Shown: positions 25,518 to 33,398 of the stretch, in pieces
Layout of the letters: every line of letters begins with the position of its first letter
Position numbering within the stretch: position 1 is the stretch's first letter
NCBI RefSeq assembly: GCF_029871235.1
Contig: NZ_SSOM01000077.1
Location: 1 to 42,971 of the forward strand
From: Pseudomonas sp. BN411
GTDB lineage: Bacteria; Pseudomonadota; Gammaproteobacteria; Pseudomonadales; Pseudomonadaceae
Direction of reading: 5' to 3'
Length of the DNA: 42,971 bases
Made by a program: the position numbers and the translations under genes
The notes under the pieces: generated by a model
The model's input: only the letters and a program-made list of their open reading frames with translations
What the model was told of the DNA's origin: nothing
Databases searched by the model: none

Positions 25518-26822
25518 ATGAGAATAATAAGCGTGAGACTTGAGTGCGGTTTGAAGTTGATGCGCATCATAGTCTGTGCGGCAATTTCAATTCTTGGTCT
25601 GGTTATAAATAACCCAAGTTACGGCGAGGACATACTTTATGTCGGCGACGCCGGCGACAACTCCGTAAAACGATTCGATGTTGTTACGGGCCGGTTCCTG
25701 GATGATGACTTGAATCCCGCCAATGACCCGGATGCCTTCGTCCGCCCGGGTAGCGGCGGACTGGCTGGGCCGCGCGGGATACTGCTTGACGGGAATCTCC
25801 TGGTGGTAAACCAGAACGTCAATCTCGGCATTCCTGGCGAGGTACTGCGTTACGACAGCCTGACTGGGGCTTTCCTGGGCAAGCTGGTCTCGTCCGCGAA
25901 CAAGAACGCGCCATTCGTACCGCGTGGAATCGTCCGTGATGGCAAGGACGTGCTCTACGTGGCCGAGCTCACCACGGCCAATGGCAGGTCGCCGGGCAGG
26001 TTGCCTACCTATGATGCAAACGGGGCCTTCATTCGGGACCTGACCTTTGATCGCTTCAGGGCCGCAGATCGGAATCCGCGCTCCGTAGTGTTCGGGCCGG
26101 ACGGTTTCCTCTATGTCTCGCTCCGCAACCTGAAGAACGACGGTCTGGGCGGCCATGTGGTGCGCTTCACCGCTGCCGGCACCTTTGCCGGTGTTTTCAT
26201 CGAGGACGTGGGCGGCGTGGGACGACTCAATCGACCCGAAGGATTGGTCTTCGGCCCTGACGGACGTCTTTATGTCACCAGTTTCCAGGCGAACCCGCAG
26301 GACACCGATTCCATTCGTATCTATGACGGCCAGGGCAAGTTCGTCGACAAGATCCCGCTCAACCTCCCTGGAGAGACCCGGGCATTTGCCCAGGCCCTGC
26401 TCTTCGGGCCGGGCGGGCGACTCTTCGTGGCAGTGACCAGCACCGGTGAGGTGCGAAGCTACGATGTGGCTACCAAAGCGTACACATCCTTCGTCTCGAC
26501 CACGGCAACGGGCGGGCCACTGAAAGAGCCCTGGTACATGACCTTCGGTCAAACCGACCCCGCAACCTTGAGCTACGTGGAATCGGGCCCACAGGGGAGC
26601 GGCCCGAACCTGGTGCGCTGCTTCTGCGGGAACGGTACGGTGGTCGACTTCTGTGCTGCACTGGACTGTTTCTCCAGCCCGGAGCAGGACGCAATCTGCG
26701 GCCCCGGCTGCGCTCCACGCGGAGGTGAGACCGGTACAGCCTGCTTCCCGCTGGACAACCGCTGCCCTGCCGCTACGCCCACCGGGCTCCGCCAGCCAGT
26801 ACCACCACTGATGCTGAAGTGA
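25518..26822 (+). CDS. Exported NHL/SMP-30-like beta-propeller with Cys-rich C-terminus
   Basis: Predicted secreted protein of 434 residues. A signal peptide of about 34 residues ends near NNPSYG. Then come several propeller-like repeats of the type SVVFGPDGFLYVSLRN, GLVFGPDGRLYVTSFQ and ALLFGPGGRLFVAVTS, each followed by a VxxYD-type strand. The last 60 residues hold eight cysteines (RCFCGNG, DFCAALDC, ICGPGC, TACFP, NRCP), probably four disulphides. The ATG at 25518 has GAGGA 7 bp upstream; an ATG at 25470 with AAGG is an alternative but gives a 50-residue signal region. It stands alone between pcaR and a convergent gene. Function unknown; propellers of this kind bind ligands, proteins or act as lactonases. 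Confidence 0.75.
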   Translation: MRIISVRLECGLKLMRIIVCAAISILGLVINNPSYGEDILYVGDAGDNSVKRFDVVTGRFLDDDLNPANDPDAFVRPGSGGLAGPRGILLDGNLLVVNQNVNLGIPGEVLRYDSLTGAFLGKLVSSANKNAPFVPRGIVRDGKDVLYVAELTTANGRSPGRLPTYDANGAFIRDLTFDRFRAADRNPRSVVFGPDGFLYVSLRNLKNDGLGGHVVRFTAAGTFAGVFIEDVGGVGRLNRPEGLVFGPDGRLYVTSFQANPQDTDSIRIYDGQGKFVDKIPLNLPGETRAFAQALLFGPGGRLFVAVTSTGEVRSYDVATKAYTSFVSTTATGGPLKEPWYMTFGQTDPATLSYVESGPQGSGPNLVRCFCGNGTVVDFCAALDCFSSPEQDAICGPGCAPRGGETGTACFPLDNRCPAATPTGLRQPVPPLMLK

Positions 26823-26842
26823 TACCCCGCGCAACGGTTTGA

Positions 26843-26871
26843 GGAATGGGGCGGTTTCGCCGCCCCATTCC
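26843..26871. terminator. Bidirectional terminator
   Basis: A 12-bp perfect stem GGAATGGGGCGG / CCGCCCCATTCC with loop TTTCG, lying between the ends of the convergent propeller and nitroreductase genes. It can serve both. Confidence 0.7.
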
Positions 26872-26879
26872 TTCGCCCC

Positions 26880-27512
26880 CTAAAGCAACTTGCACGCCTC
26901 GTCGAAGTCCAGGCGCGGCCCGCGCGCATGCAGCGTCGACGCATCGCCATAGCCCAGGTTGACGAGGAAGCTGGACTTCACCTGGCTATCCGGGAAGTGC
27001 TCCAGCTGGAAGGCATCCGCGCGCCCGTCGGCGGGGAAAAATTCGTGATCGACCAGGGCATTGTCGAACCCCGACATCGGCCCGCAGTCCAGCCCCACCG
27101 CCCGCGCCGCCAGCATGAAATAGGCCCCCTGCAACGAGCTGTTGCGCCGCGCGGTGAGCCCGGCCAGTTCCGGCGTGTTGGCGAACCAGGCACGCGCATC
27201 GGTGTGGGGGAAGAGCTTGGGCAGCTGCTCATAGAACTTCAGGTCGTAGGCGACGATGGCGGTGACCGGAGCCGCCATGGTCTTGTCGACGTTGCCTGGC
27301 GCCAGTGCGGGTAACAGGCGGTGCTTGGCCTCTGGCGTGCGCAGGAAGAGGATGCGCGCGGGACTGCAGTTGGCGCTGGTGGGGCCCCATTTCATGAGGT
27401 CGTACAGCTCACGCAACGTGTCGTCGCTTACCGGTTTTTCCAGCCAGGCACTGTAGGTACGTGCCTGGCGGAACAGCAGGTCCATGCCTTCATCGCTCAA
27501 TCGCTTGCTCAT
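26880..27512 (-). CDS. RutE/HadB-like nitroreductase-family protein (putative malonic semialdehyde reductase)
   Basis: FMN-dependent oxidoreductase fold, 210 residues. Seen: [46 protein letters not shown] near the N-terminus, [32 protein letters not shown] in the middle, and LVNLGYGD near the end; these match the RutE/HadB subgroup rather than classic nitroreductases. RutE reduces malonic semialdehyde to 3-hydroxypropionate in pyrimidine breakdown, but no other rut genes are here, so the substrate is open. The ATG at 27512 starts 10 codons inside a longer frame and has GAGG upstream. Its promoter region lies in the first copy of a 207-bp duplication. Confidence 0.82.
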   Translation of the reverse strand: MSKRLSDEGMDLLFRQARTYSAWLEKPVSDDTLRELYDLMKWGPTSANCSPARILFLRTPEAKHRLLPALAPGNVDKTMAAPVTAIVAYDLKFYEQLPKLFPHTDARAWFANTPELAGLTARRNSSLQGAYFMLAARAVGLDCGPMSGFDNALVDHEFFPADGRADAFQLEHFPDSQVKSSFLVNLGYGDASTLHARGPRLDFDEACKLL

Positions 27513-27537
27513 CGCTGCCTCCTCTTGCCAGGTTGGT

Positions 27538-27744
27538 CGCACGCTCGTGCGGATGATCTAGAGAGGATAGTCAGCGCAGCGCTCCACCTGTGGGGGCGAA
27601 TTCATTCGCCAAGGGTGGCGAAGCAGCCCCAGAGAATCTCCAGGGCAGACCTGCGGCCTGCTTGGCGATTGAAATCGCCCCTACAGAAAAGCAGCCCGCG
27701 CCTCAGGTCAGCAATCGGATGAACAAGCTGATGCTTTCGGTGGC
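27538..27744. repeat. 207-bp tandem duplication, copy 1
   Basis: Bases 27538-27744 match 27745-27951 at a constant offset of 207, with few differences over most of the length (for example CGCACGCTCG against CGCACGCGCG) and more at the right end. The unit holds upstream DNA of the nitroreductase gene, a full REP pair (27589-27685) and a remnant of the AEC-carrier C-terminus. Confidence 0.9.
27703..27744 (-). pseudogene. Orphan C-terminus of the AEC transporter
   Basis: In copy 1 of the duplication, the minus strand still encodes SISLFIRLLT followed by TGA, against SISLFIGLLT in the real AEC gene at 27910. Only about 14 codons remain, with no start. It marks the direction and extent of the duplication. 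Confidence 0.75.
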
Positions 27745-27951
27745 CGCACGCGCGTGCGGATGATCTAGAGAGGATAGTCAGCGCAGCGCTCCACCTGTGG
27801 GGGCGAATTCATTCGCCAAGGGTGGCGAAGCAGCCCCAGAGAATCTCCAGGGCAGACCTGCGGCCTGCTTGGCGATTGAAATCGCCCCTACAGAAAAGCA
27901 GCCCGCGCCTCAGGTCAGCAAACCGATGAACAGGCTGATGCTGACGAAAGC
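27745..27951. repeat. 207-bp tandem duplication, copy 2
   Basis: Second copy, containing a REP pair at 27796-27892 and the true last codons of the AEC transporter (stop at 27910). The left half repeats the upstream region of the nitroreductase gene, now separated from that gene. Confidence 0.9.
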
Positions 27952-28839
27952 CAGCACGGTGCACACCACCAGCGCCGCCGCGCAGCGGCCTTCCAGGCCG
28001 TAGCGCTGGCCGAGGATGGGGTAGATGCTCATCATCGGCGAACAGGCGAAGAGCACTCCGGCTACCCGCAGCACCGGGTCCACTGGTGGCAGCAGCTGGA
28101 AGCAGAGCAGCACCGCCAGCGGGTGCAGGACCAGCTTGCCGATGCTGAGCTGGGCCACGTCCTTGACCAGGCCGCCGGCCTTCAGCCCGTCCAGGCTCGC
28201 ACCGATGACGAAGAGCGCCACCGGCGCCGAGGCCATCGCCAGCATCTCCACCACCTTGGCTGGCACCGCCGGCAGGCGAACCCCGAGCAGGGCCAGCGCA
28301 AGACCGACGCTGATGGCGATGATCACCGGATTGCGCAGCAGGCGCATGAAGGTGTCCAGCAGCGCCGCGCGCAGCCCGCCTCCGTTCTGCCGGCCGAGTT
28401 CGGCAATGGCCAGGGCCAGCGGAATCATCAGCAGGTTCTCCACCATCATGCCCAGCGCCAGGGCCACCGCGGCGGGTGAGCCCAGCACCATGGCGACGAT
28501 GGGATAGCCCACGAAACCGCTGTTGGATACCGACATGCCCATGCCACTCAGGGCGCTACCGCTGAGGCTGTCCTTGCGCACCAGGCGCGCGAACAGGAAG
28601 CCGCCCCAGAACACCAGCTGGGAGCCGATACCGTAGGCCAGCAGGTAGGTGGCGTCGAACACCTCGTCCAGGGGTTTTTCCAGCAGTGCGCGGATCACCA
28701 GCGCCGGCAGGGCGAAGGTGATGACGAATTTTCCGAGCCCCAGCACCTGCTCGGGGCTGACCAGCCGCCCACGGGCGGACAGGTAGCCAATGCCGATCAG
28801 GATGAAGATGGGCGCGGTAATACCAAGGATCTGGAGCAT
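27910..28839 (-). CDS. AEC-family (auxin efflux carrier / malonate-type) transporter
   Basis: Inner-membrane carrier of 309 residues with about ten hydrophobic segments in two five-helix repeats. Typical AEC stretches are ITAPIFILIGIGYLSARGRLVSPEQVLGLGKFVITFALPALVIRALL at the start, MSVSNSGFVGYPIVAMVLG around residue 105, and ASAPVALFVIGASLDGL near 215. AEC carriers move organic acids such as malonate; the substrate here is not readable. It starts 14 bp after the ZapE-like gene stop on the same strand, so it is probably the last gene of pcaH-pcaG-zapE-AEC. Confidence 0.85.
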   Translation of the reverse strand: MLQILGITAPIFILIGIGYLSARGRLVSPEQVLGLGKFVITFALPALVIRALLEKPLDEVFDATYLLAYGIGSQLVFWGGFLFARLVRKDSLSGSALSGMGMSVSNSGFVGYPIVAMVLGSPAAVALALGMMVENLLMIPLALAIAELGRQNGGGLRAALLDTFMRLLRNPVIIAISVGLALALLGVRLPAVPAKVVEMLAMASAPVALFVIGASLDGLKAGGLVKDVAQLSIGKLVLHPLAVLLCFQLLPPVDPVLRVAGVLFACSPMMSIYPILGQRYGLEGRCAAALVVCTVLAFVSISLFIGLLT

Positions 28840-28853
28840 TCAGGGCTCGTCGG

Positions 28854-29954
28854 TCAGTTGCTCCCCTGCCCTGGCTGGACCGGTTCCAGCTGTTGCAACC
28901 GGCTGCGGGTACGGGAGAAGTCCATATGGGGTTTGCCCCGGCACAGGTCGTCGAGGCTGGCCTCGCTGGCCAGTAGCAGACGGATGCCAGCGTCGTAGGC
29001 GATGTCGATCAGATTGACGAAGCGCTGTTGCACGTCGATGGCTTCCTCGCCCAGGCAAGGCACACCGCTGATGGCGAGTTGCCCGAAGCGCTGGCTGAGC
29101 CAGAGGAAGTCGGCGCTGGAATGCGGACGTCGGCACAGCTCGTCGAAGTCCAGCCAGGCATGCTCGCCTTCCATCGCCCGCACGCGCAGGGGATGGTGGT
29201 TGACCGCCACCTCCACGTCGCGCGCGGCAGCCGGCGTCAGCCCCAACTGCTGGTCGATCCAGCCAGCGGTGAAGCCCGACAGCGGCCAGCAGTAACGGCC
29301 CCAGGCTTCCAGCACCCCGCGACGCTGGCGGTAGTCCTCGCCACCATCGAGGTTGAGCACGTCGAAGCGTTTCTCGATCAGGGCGATGGCCGGCTTGAAG
29401 CGCTCGCGGTAGAGCGGATTCGGGCAGAGCCCATCCGGGTGGTAGTTGGAGGTGCAGACCATGCCCACCCCCTCCTCCACCAGCACCTTGAGCAGGCGCC
29501 CGAGGAGCACGGCGTCACCGATGTCGTGGACGTGGAATTCGTCGAAGCACAGCAGCCGCGTTTCTTCGGCCAGTGCCCGTGCGGCCAGGGCCAGCGGGTC
29601 GGGTTGCCCGGCGAAGTCGCGCATGCGTTCCTGCAGTTCCTGGAGGAACGCATGGAAGTGCACGCGACGCTTGGCGGCAAGTGGCGCGGCGGCGAAGAAG
29701 GCGTCCATCACGAAGCTCTTGCCGCGCCCCACTCCACCCCAGAGATACAGGCCTGCGGCGGGGCGCCGAAGCCAGCCTTTCTTCCCCGCCAGAAACGACT
29801 CCAGCCATTGCCCGAGACGGCCAATGGCTGTGCGTTGCGCCGCGTCGGCCCGGTAACCCCGGGCCTCCAGCAGTGCGTCGAAGTGCCGTTCGATGCGCCG
29901 GCCAGCAGGCTCGCTCAGCGCATCGAATGCGGGCTCCAGTTCCCTAGAAGTCAA
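28854..29954 (-). CDS. AFG1/ZapE-like ATPase
   Basis: P-loop ATPase of the AFG1/ZapE family, 366 residues if the TTG at 29954 is used. Walker A is GGVGRGKS at about residues 73-80, Walker B is RLLCFDEFHVHD, and MVCTSNYHPDGL (sensor region) and the RFVNLIDIAYDAGIRLLLAS block near the C-terminus are family hallmarks. ZapE destabilises FtsZ polymers in E. coli. This copy has a shorter N-terminus than typical ZapE, so it may be a second paralogue; I leave the symbol empty. The TTG start overlaps the last 11 bases of pcaG and would be coupled to it; no in-frame ATG is near. The start is the least certain part. Confidence 0.82.
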   Translation of the reverse strand: MTSRELEPAFDALSEPAGRRIERHFDALLEARGYRADAAQRTAIGRLGQWLESFLAGKKGWLRRPAAGLYLWGGVGRGKSFVMDAFFAAAPLAAKRRVHFHAFLQELQERMRDFAGQPDPLALAARALAEETRLLCFDEFHVHDIGDAVLLGRLLKVLVEEGVGMVCTSNYHPDGLCPNPLYRERFKPAIALIEKRFDVLNLDGGEDYRQRRGVLEAWGRYCWPLSGFTAGWIDQQLGLTPAAARDVEVAVNHHPLRVRAMEGEHAWLDFDELCRRPHSSADFLWLSQRFGQLAISGVPCLGEEAIDVQQRFVNLIDIAYDAGIRLLLASEASLDDLCRGKPHMDFSRTRSRLQQLEPVQPGQGSN

Positions 29955-30549
29955 AGAACACCGTTTCCCCTTCGCCCTGGATACGGATGTCGAAGCGATA
30001 GGCCAGCTTGCCGCCCACCTCGCAGCGGCGCGCCACCAGGGTTTCGCGGCGTTGCGGCTGCTCGATCAGGTTGAGCACCGGATCCACGGCGTTGGCGGCG
30101 GCTTCGTCGTCGAAATAAAGGCGCGTCTGCAGGTGGATGTTGATGCCACGGGCAAACAGCGACACGTTGATGTGCGGCGCCATGGGCACACCGGCAGCGT
30201 TTTTCACCACGCCCGGCTTGATGGTCTGCAGGGTCCACTCGCCAGCATCGAAAGTGGTGGCGGTACGGCCGAAGCTGTTGAACGGCTTTTCCAGGTCGAA
30301 GGCAGTGTCGTAGACGCCTTCGTGGTTGGCCTGCCAGAACTCCAGGAAGGAGTCGCGCACCAGGTGGCCATTGCCGTCATAGACATTGCCCAGCAGCAGG
30401 ATGTGCTGGCCGGGGGCGTCGGCCTTGGCCATCTGGTTCCAGATTTCCTGGTCGCGGGTCGGGTTGCCGGCCGCTTCCAGGGCCAGGCCGATGTGCACGT
30501 AGGGGCCGGCGGTCTGCGAGGGGGTTTCCGGCAGCAGTTCGATAGGCAT
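29944..30549 (-). CDS. pcaG: Protocatechuate 3,4-dioxygenase, alpha subunit
   Basis: Subunit of 201 residues, the PcaH partner. It shows the intradiol fold (PSQTAGPYVHIGLA at the start, LEFWQANHEGVYD, FGRTATTFDAGEWTLQTIKPGVV, MAPHINVSLFARGINIHLQTRLYF) but lacks the full set of iron ligands, which are in PcaH. The start ATG at 30549 is 12 bp past the pcaH stop. Together PcaHG opens protocatechuate between the two hydroxyls to give beta-carboxy-cis,cis-muconate. Confidence 0.96.
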   Translation of the reverse strand: MPIELLPETPSQTAGPYVHIGLALEAAGNPTRDQEIWNQMAKADAPGQHILLLGNVYDGNGHLVRDSFLEFWQANHEGVYDTAFDLEKPFNSFGRTATTFDAGEWTLQTIKPGVVKNAAGVPMAPHINVSLFARGINIHLQTRLYFDDEAAANAVDPVLNLIEQPQRRETLVARRCEVGGKLAYRFDIRIQGEGETVFFDF

Positions 30550-30561
30550 GCGCGTATCTCC

Positions 30562-31281
30562 TCAGCGGTTTTCGAAGTGGGTCTTGCGCTGGCCGCGCAG
30601 GACGATGTCGAAGCGGTACGCCAGGCAATCCATGGGATTGGCGTTGCTCATGTCGAGCTTGGCGATCAGCGTCTGAACCGCGTCGGGGTTGGCGATGCTC
30701 TTGACGATGGGGCACATCGGAATGAGCGGGTCACCTTCGAAATACAGCTGGGTGATCAGGCGGGTGGAGATCGACGGCCCGCTGATGGAGAAGTGGATGT
30801 GCGCTGGGCGCCAGTCGTTCGGGCCGTTGCGCCAGGGATACGGACCCGGCTTGATGGTGCGGAAGATGTAGCGGCCTTCGCTGTCGGTCAGGGCGCGGCC
30901 GACACCGCCGAAGTTCGGGTCGAGCGGCGCCAGGTAGCGGTCGTTCTTGTGGCGGTAGCGGCCGCCGGCGTTGGCCTGCCACATTTCCACCAGGGTGTGG
31001 GGAACCGGTTTGCCGTACTGGTCCATGACGCGGCCGGAAACGATGATGCGCTCGCCGATGGGCAGCCCGCCGTTGTTGAAGTTGAGCAGCAGGTCGTTGT
31101 CGTGCTCGCTCATCTTCAGGTGGGAGAAATCGGGGCCGCTGGTCTCGGAGACGGACTGCGGAATGCTCACCAGCGCCTGGCGCGGGGAACGGGCAATGGA
31201 CGTCTTGTAGTCGGGGGTCAGAGCCTTGGGGTGCCAGTTTCGGTCACGAATGACGAAGCGGCTGTTTTCCGCATCGGACAT
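30562..31281 (-). CDS. pcaH: Protocatechuate 3,4-dioxygenase, beta subunit
   Basis: Iron-bearing subunit of 239 residues. The Fe(III) ligands are visible as Tyr109 (GGRYRHKND), Tyr148 (KPGPYPWRN), His161 and His163 (RPAHIHFSI), one residue off the P. putida numbering. The ATG at 31281 has GAGGA 8 bp upstream; an in-frame GTG one codon earlier is less likely. It lies 117 bp downstream of pcaQ with a PcaQ-type site before it. The pcaB, C, D and F genes are not in this window. Confidence 0.96.
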   Translation of the reverse strand: MSDAENSRFVIRDRNWHPKALTPDYKTSIARSPRQALVSIPQSVSETSGPDFSHLKMSEHDNDLLLNFNNGGLPIGERIIVSGRVMDQYGKPVPHTLVEMWQANAGGRYRHKNDRYLAPLDPNFGGVGRALTDSEGRYIFRTIKPGPYPWRNGPNDWRPAHIHFSISGPSISTRLITQLYFEGDPLIPMCPIVKSIANPDAVQTLIAKLDMSNANPMDCLAYRFDIVLRGQRKTHFENR

Positions 31282-31386
31282 CACGGTTTCCTCTTGTTGG
31301 ATTTATCGAGCCGCCAGGCAGCGGGCCATGGAGCGCAGTTTCATCCAGTAGAGGTCGGCGGAAAATTGAAATCCTTCCGGCCATCC

Positions 31387-31402
31387 ATAACCGTTTGGTT
31401 AT
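31387..31402 (-). promoter_or_regulatory. PcaQ-type binding site upstream of pcaHG
   Basis: ATAACC-N4-GGTTAT, a perfect inverted repeat matching the ATAACC-N4-GGTTAA site described for PcaQ. It lies about 105 bp before the pcaH ATG and overlaps the pcaQ stop codon, so the activator binds the end of its own gene to switch on the next one. Confidence 0.8.
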
Positions 31403-32328
31403 GTAAGACGCCCCTCGCGATAGTCCAGCGCTGCCTCGCGCAGGGTCTCCACCGCCCATTGCGCCGCCAGGGAAAGCGGCAGCGACGCATTACTGCAGAT
31501 CCCCACCGAACCGCCGGGTTCCTTGAAGCCCAGGTCCAGTTCCACCAGTTCGCCGGCGGCCAGGTCCAGGCGCACCGCGTCCAGGGGGGCGATCCAGACC
31601 GCATCGCCGCTCTGCACGTAGCGCCGGCTCAGGGCGAGCGACAGGGTTTCCAGGCGTTGGCGCGGCGGGCTGATGCCGCTTTGCACAAAGAATCCGTCGG
31701 CATGCTTGCGAATGGTGGTGCCGGCCAGCGGCAGCACCAGGGGGAAACCGTCCAGGGTGCGGCGATCAGCGCCCTCCTCCAGCAGCGGATGGCCGGCACG
31801 AACCACCAGGGTCATGGATTCGCTGTACAGGTGCTCGAAGGTCAGGCCGTGAATTTCCGGGTTGTCGGTCATGCGCCCGACCACCAGGTCCAGCTCGCCC
31901 ACCCGCAGCTGCGACAGAAGGTAGGCACCGGGCCCGGTGAGCACGCTGACCACCAGCGAGGGATGCTGCTGATGCAGACGCCGCACCATTTCCGGCACCA
32001 GCAGGCCTTCCACGGTCGAGAGCACGCCGAGCCGCACGGTGCCGGCGGCGTACTCGCCTTCGCGCAAGCTGTTGACCCCGTCGCGCAGGGCCTGGACGCA
32101 GGGGCCTGCATAGCGCATGAAGGCCAGCCCGGCCTCGGTCAGGCTGGCGCCGCTCTTGCTGCGGTCGAACAGGCTGGCGTCGAGGATTTCCTCCAGCTCC
32201 TTGAGGGTCTTGGAGATGGCCGGCTGGCTCACCGCCAACTGATCCGCGGCGCGGGCCAGGCTGCCCTGGCGCGCTACTTCGAGGAAGCACAGCAAGTGGC
32301 GGAATTTGATGCGGGTATCGATATTCAA
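31399..32328 (-). CDS. pcaQ: LysR-family activator of pcaHG
   Basis: Activator of 309 residues. I use a TTG start at 32328 (AGGA 8 bp upstream), because the product then begins with NIDTRIKFRHLLCFLEVARQGSLARAA, the conserved PcaQ N-terminus; an ATG 20 codons upstream adds residues foreign to the family. The helix-turn-helix is LAVSQPAISKTLKELEEILDASLFDRS near residues 27-55. The C-terminal domain senses beta-carboxymuconate in known PcaQ proteins. In many Pseudomonas genomes pcaQ is next to pcaHG; here it is on the same strand upstream. Confidence 0.9.
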   Translation of the reverse strand: MNIDTRIKFRHLLCFLEVARQGSLARAADQLAVSQPAISKTLKELEEILDASLFDRSKSGASLTEAGLAFMRYAGPCVQALRDGVNSLREGEYAAGTVRLGVLSTVEGLLVPEMVRRLHQQHPSLVVSVLTGPGAYLLSQLRVGELDLVVGRMTDNPEIHGLTFEHLYSESMTLVVRAGHPLLEEGADRRTLDGFPLVLPLAGTTIRKHADGFFVQSGISPPRQRLETLSLALSRRYVQSGDAVWIAPLDAVRLDLAAGELVELDLGFKEPGGSVGICSNASLPLSLAAQWAVETLREAALDYREGRLT

Positions 32329-32430
32329 CGGCGGGTCCTGTAGCGGCTGGCCTGCGAAGGCTAGCTCAAGGACGGGGCCCACAGCCAACTCCTATTTGAA
32401 CCTGGGAAAACCACGTCTGGACCGAACTCG

Positions 32431-32496
32431 TGTAGGAGCGAGCTTGCTCGCGAAAGATGACGCTCGGACTGTTCGCGAGCAGAGCTCGCTCCTACA
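32431..32496. repeat. REP palindrome pair overlapping the rof stop codon
   Basis: TGTAGGAGCGAGCTTGCTCG on the left mirrored at the right, ending CTCCTACA. Read on the minus strand, its first bases CTGTAGGAG supply the TAG stop of rof (32494-32492), so the element abuts and finishes the gene. Confidence 0.88.
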
Positions 32497-32776
32497 GATC
32501 CAGCGGCACCGCGCAGATCTTCCCGGCCAACTCCACGCGGCCGAACCGGGCACCGGCTTCCAGTGGGGTGATCGCCAGCAGGCGATCCATGCGCACGGAG
32601 CAAGGGCCATCCTCCACCTCCAGCACGAAGAATTCTTCCTTCTCCGCGCTGGTGTGGGTGGTCAGCGCCCTGGCCTCGAATCCGCCGCCGTCCACCAGCT
32701 CCACCTTCACCAGGTAGCGATACAGGCAGGCGATTTCCAGCAGGTCGTGCAGGTCGCAATCCAAGGGCTGATACAT
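32492..32776 (-). CDS. rof: Rho-binding antiterminator (Rof/YaeO family)
   Basis: Small protein of 94 residues. The N-terminus MYQPLDCDLHDLLEIACLYR matches the YQPINCDDYDNLELAC start of E. coli Rof, which binds the Rho primary RNA site and blocks Rho-dependent termination. The following VKVELVDGGGFEARALTTHTS fits the Sm-like beta-barrel of the family. It starts 10 bp after the DUF2024 gene and is the last gene of a three-gene operon with a CPVC thioredoxin-like protein. The stop codon comes from a REP element, so the native C-terminus may have been altered. Linking antitermination to redox proteins is the odd point. Confidence 0.82.
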   Translation of the reverse strand: MYQPLDCDLHDLLEIACLYRYLVKVELVDGGGFEARALTTHTSAEKEEFFVLEVEDGPCSVRMDRLLAITPLEAGARFGRVELAGKICAVPLDL

Positions 32777-32786
32777 GGTTTCCTCC

Positions 32787-33041
32787 TCAGCAACCTTGCA
32801 GCGGAATGATGGAGTAGCCCTGCCGGCCGATGGCCTCGGCCACCTGCGGGCTGGCGATCTCGCTGTGGCAGAACAGGCACTCGCTGGCGGCGATGTCTGC
32901 ATCCTGCACGCCACGGCCGGCCAGCCATTCGGCGGCGAAGCGCCCCGCCTGGAGCTTGTCGCCGCCGCTGGTGAGCACATCGAAGTGCAGGTAGCGGCCA
33001 TCGCGGGTACGGACATGGGTATCGAAGACTTTCACCTGCAT
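32787..33041 (-). CDS. DUF2024-family protein
   Basis: Small protein of 84 residues: VKVFDTHVRTRDGRYLHFDVLT at the start and ASECLFCHSEIASPQVAEAI near the end, matching DUF2024. The CLFCH motif (Cys-x-x-Cys-His) could bind a metal or react with thiols. Function unknown. It lies between the thioredoxin-like gene (13 bp) and rof (10 bp), tightly spaced as an operon, which suggests a shared role under control of the divergent MarR protein. Confidence 0.8.
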   Translation of the reverse strand: MQVKVFDTHVRTRDGRYLHFDVLTSGGDKLQAGRFAAEWLAGRGVQDADIAASECLFCHSEIASPQVAEAIGRQGYSIIPLQGC

Positions 33042-33054
33042 GTCGACGCCCTCC

Positions 33055-33285
33055 TCACTTCAGGTCGGCAATCGCGGCGCCGAAGTTGATGTGCAGCACC
33101 TGGCCGTCCACCACCAGGGCGGGAACCGACTGCACGCCGGCGGCTTCGGCCTCGGCGACACGGGTGGGCGCTTCACCCAGGTGCACCACTTCCACCTTCA
33201 CGTCGGGGGCAAGCAGGTTGAGCAGGGTCTGTTCAGCGGATACGCAAACCGGGCAGCCAGCGTGGTAGTAACGGGCGGTGGTCAT
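33055..33285 (-). CDS. Small thioredoxin/glutaredoxin-like protein with CPVC motif
   Basis: Protein of 76 residues with a minimal thioredoxin fold: ARYYHAGCPVCVSAEQTLL carries Cys11 and Cys14, VEVVHLGEAPTR is a central strand, and GVQSVPALVVDGQVLHINFG has the cis-Pro loop (SVPAL). Probably a cytoplasmic thiol-disulphide protein; no signal peptide. First gene of the operon; AGGAG lies about 10 bp before the ATG at 33285. The promoter shares the 113-bp gap with marR. Confidence 0.83.
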   Translation of the reverse strand: MTTARYYHAGCPVCVSAEQTLLNLLAPDVKVEVVHLGEAPTRVAEAEAAGVQSVPALVVDGQVLHINFGAAIADLK

Positions 33286-33308
33286 TTTTCAGGTCTCCTG
33301 ATTAGTTA

Positions 33309-33387
33309 GTATCGATTCGATACGTTTATCAGGTTACCCGCAGGCGCCCCTTTGTCAATATAGTTTTTACTCGATACTATTTATCGA
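33309..33387. promoter_or_regulatory. MarR-type operators and promoter in the divergent region
   Basis: GTATCGATTCGATAC at 33309-33323 is a perfect 15-bp palindrome 24 bp before the thioredoxin-like ATG. A second inverted pair TCGATA-N5-TATCGA lies at 33371-33387, just before marR. TTGTCA (33352-33357), 17 bp and TACTAT (33375-33380) form a candidate marR promoter whose -10 is inside the second palindrome. This layout fits a regulator that represses both itself and the operon. Confidence 0.65.
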
Positions 33388-33398
33388 CGGAGGTGAAC

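Noticed and set aside
29893-32343. An 816-codon open frame on the plus strand
   Set aside because: It is antisense to zapE-like, pcaG, pcaH and pcaQ, each with clear family motifs; long antisense frames are common at this GC content. No ribosome site or recognisable domain.
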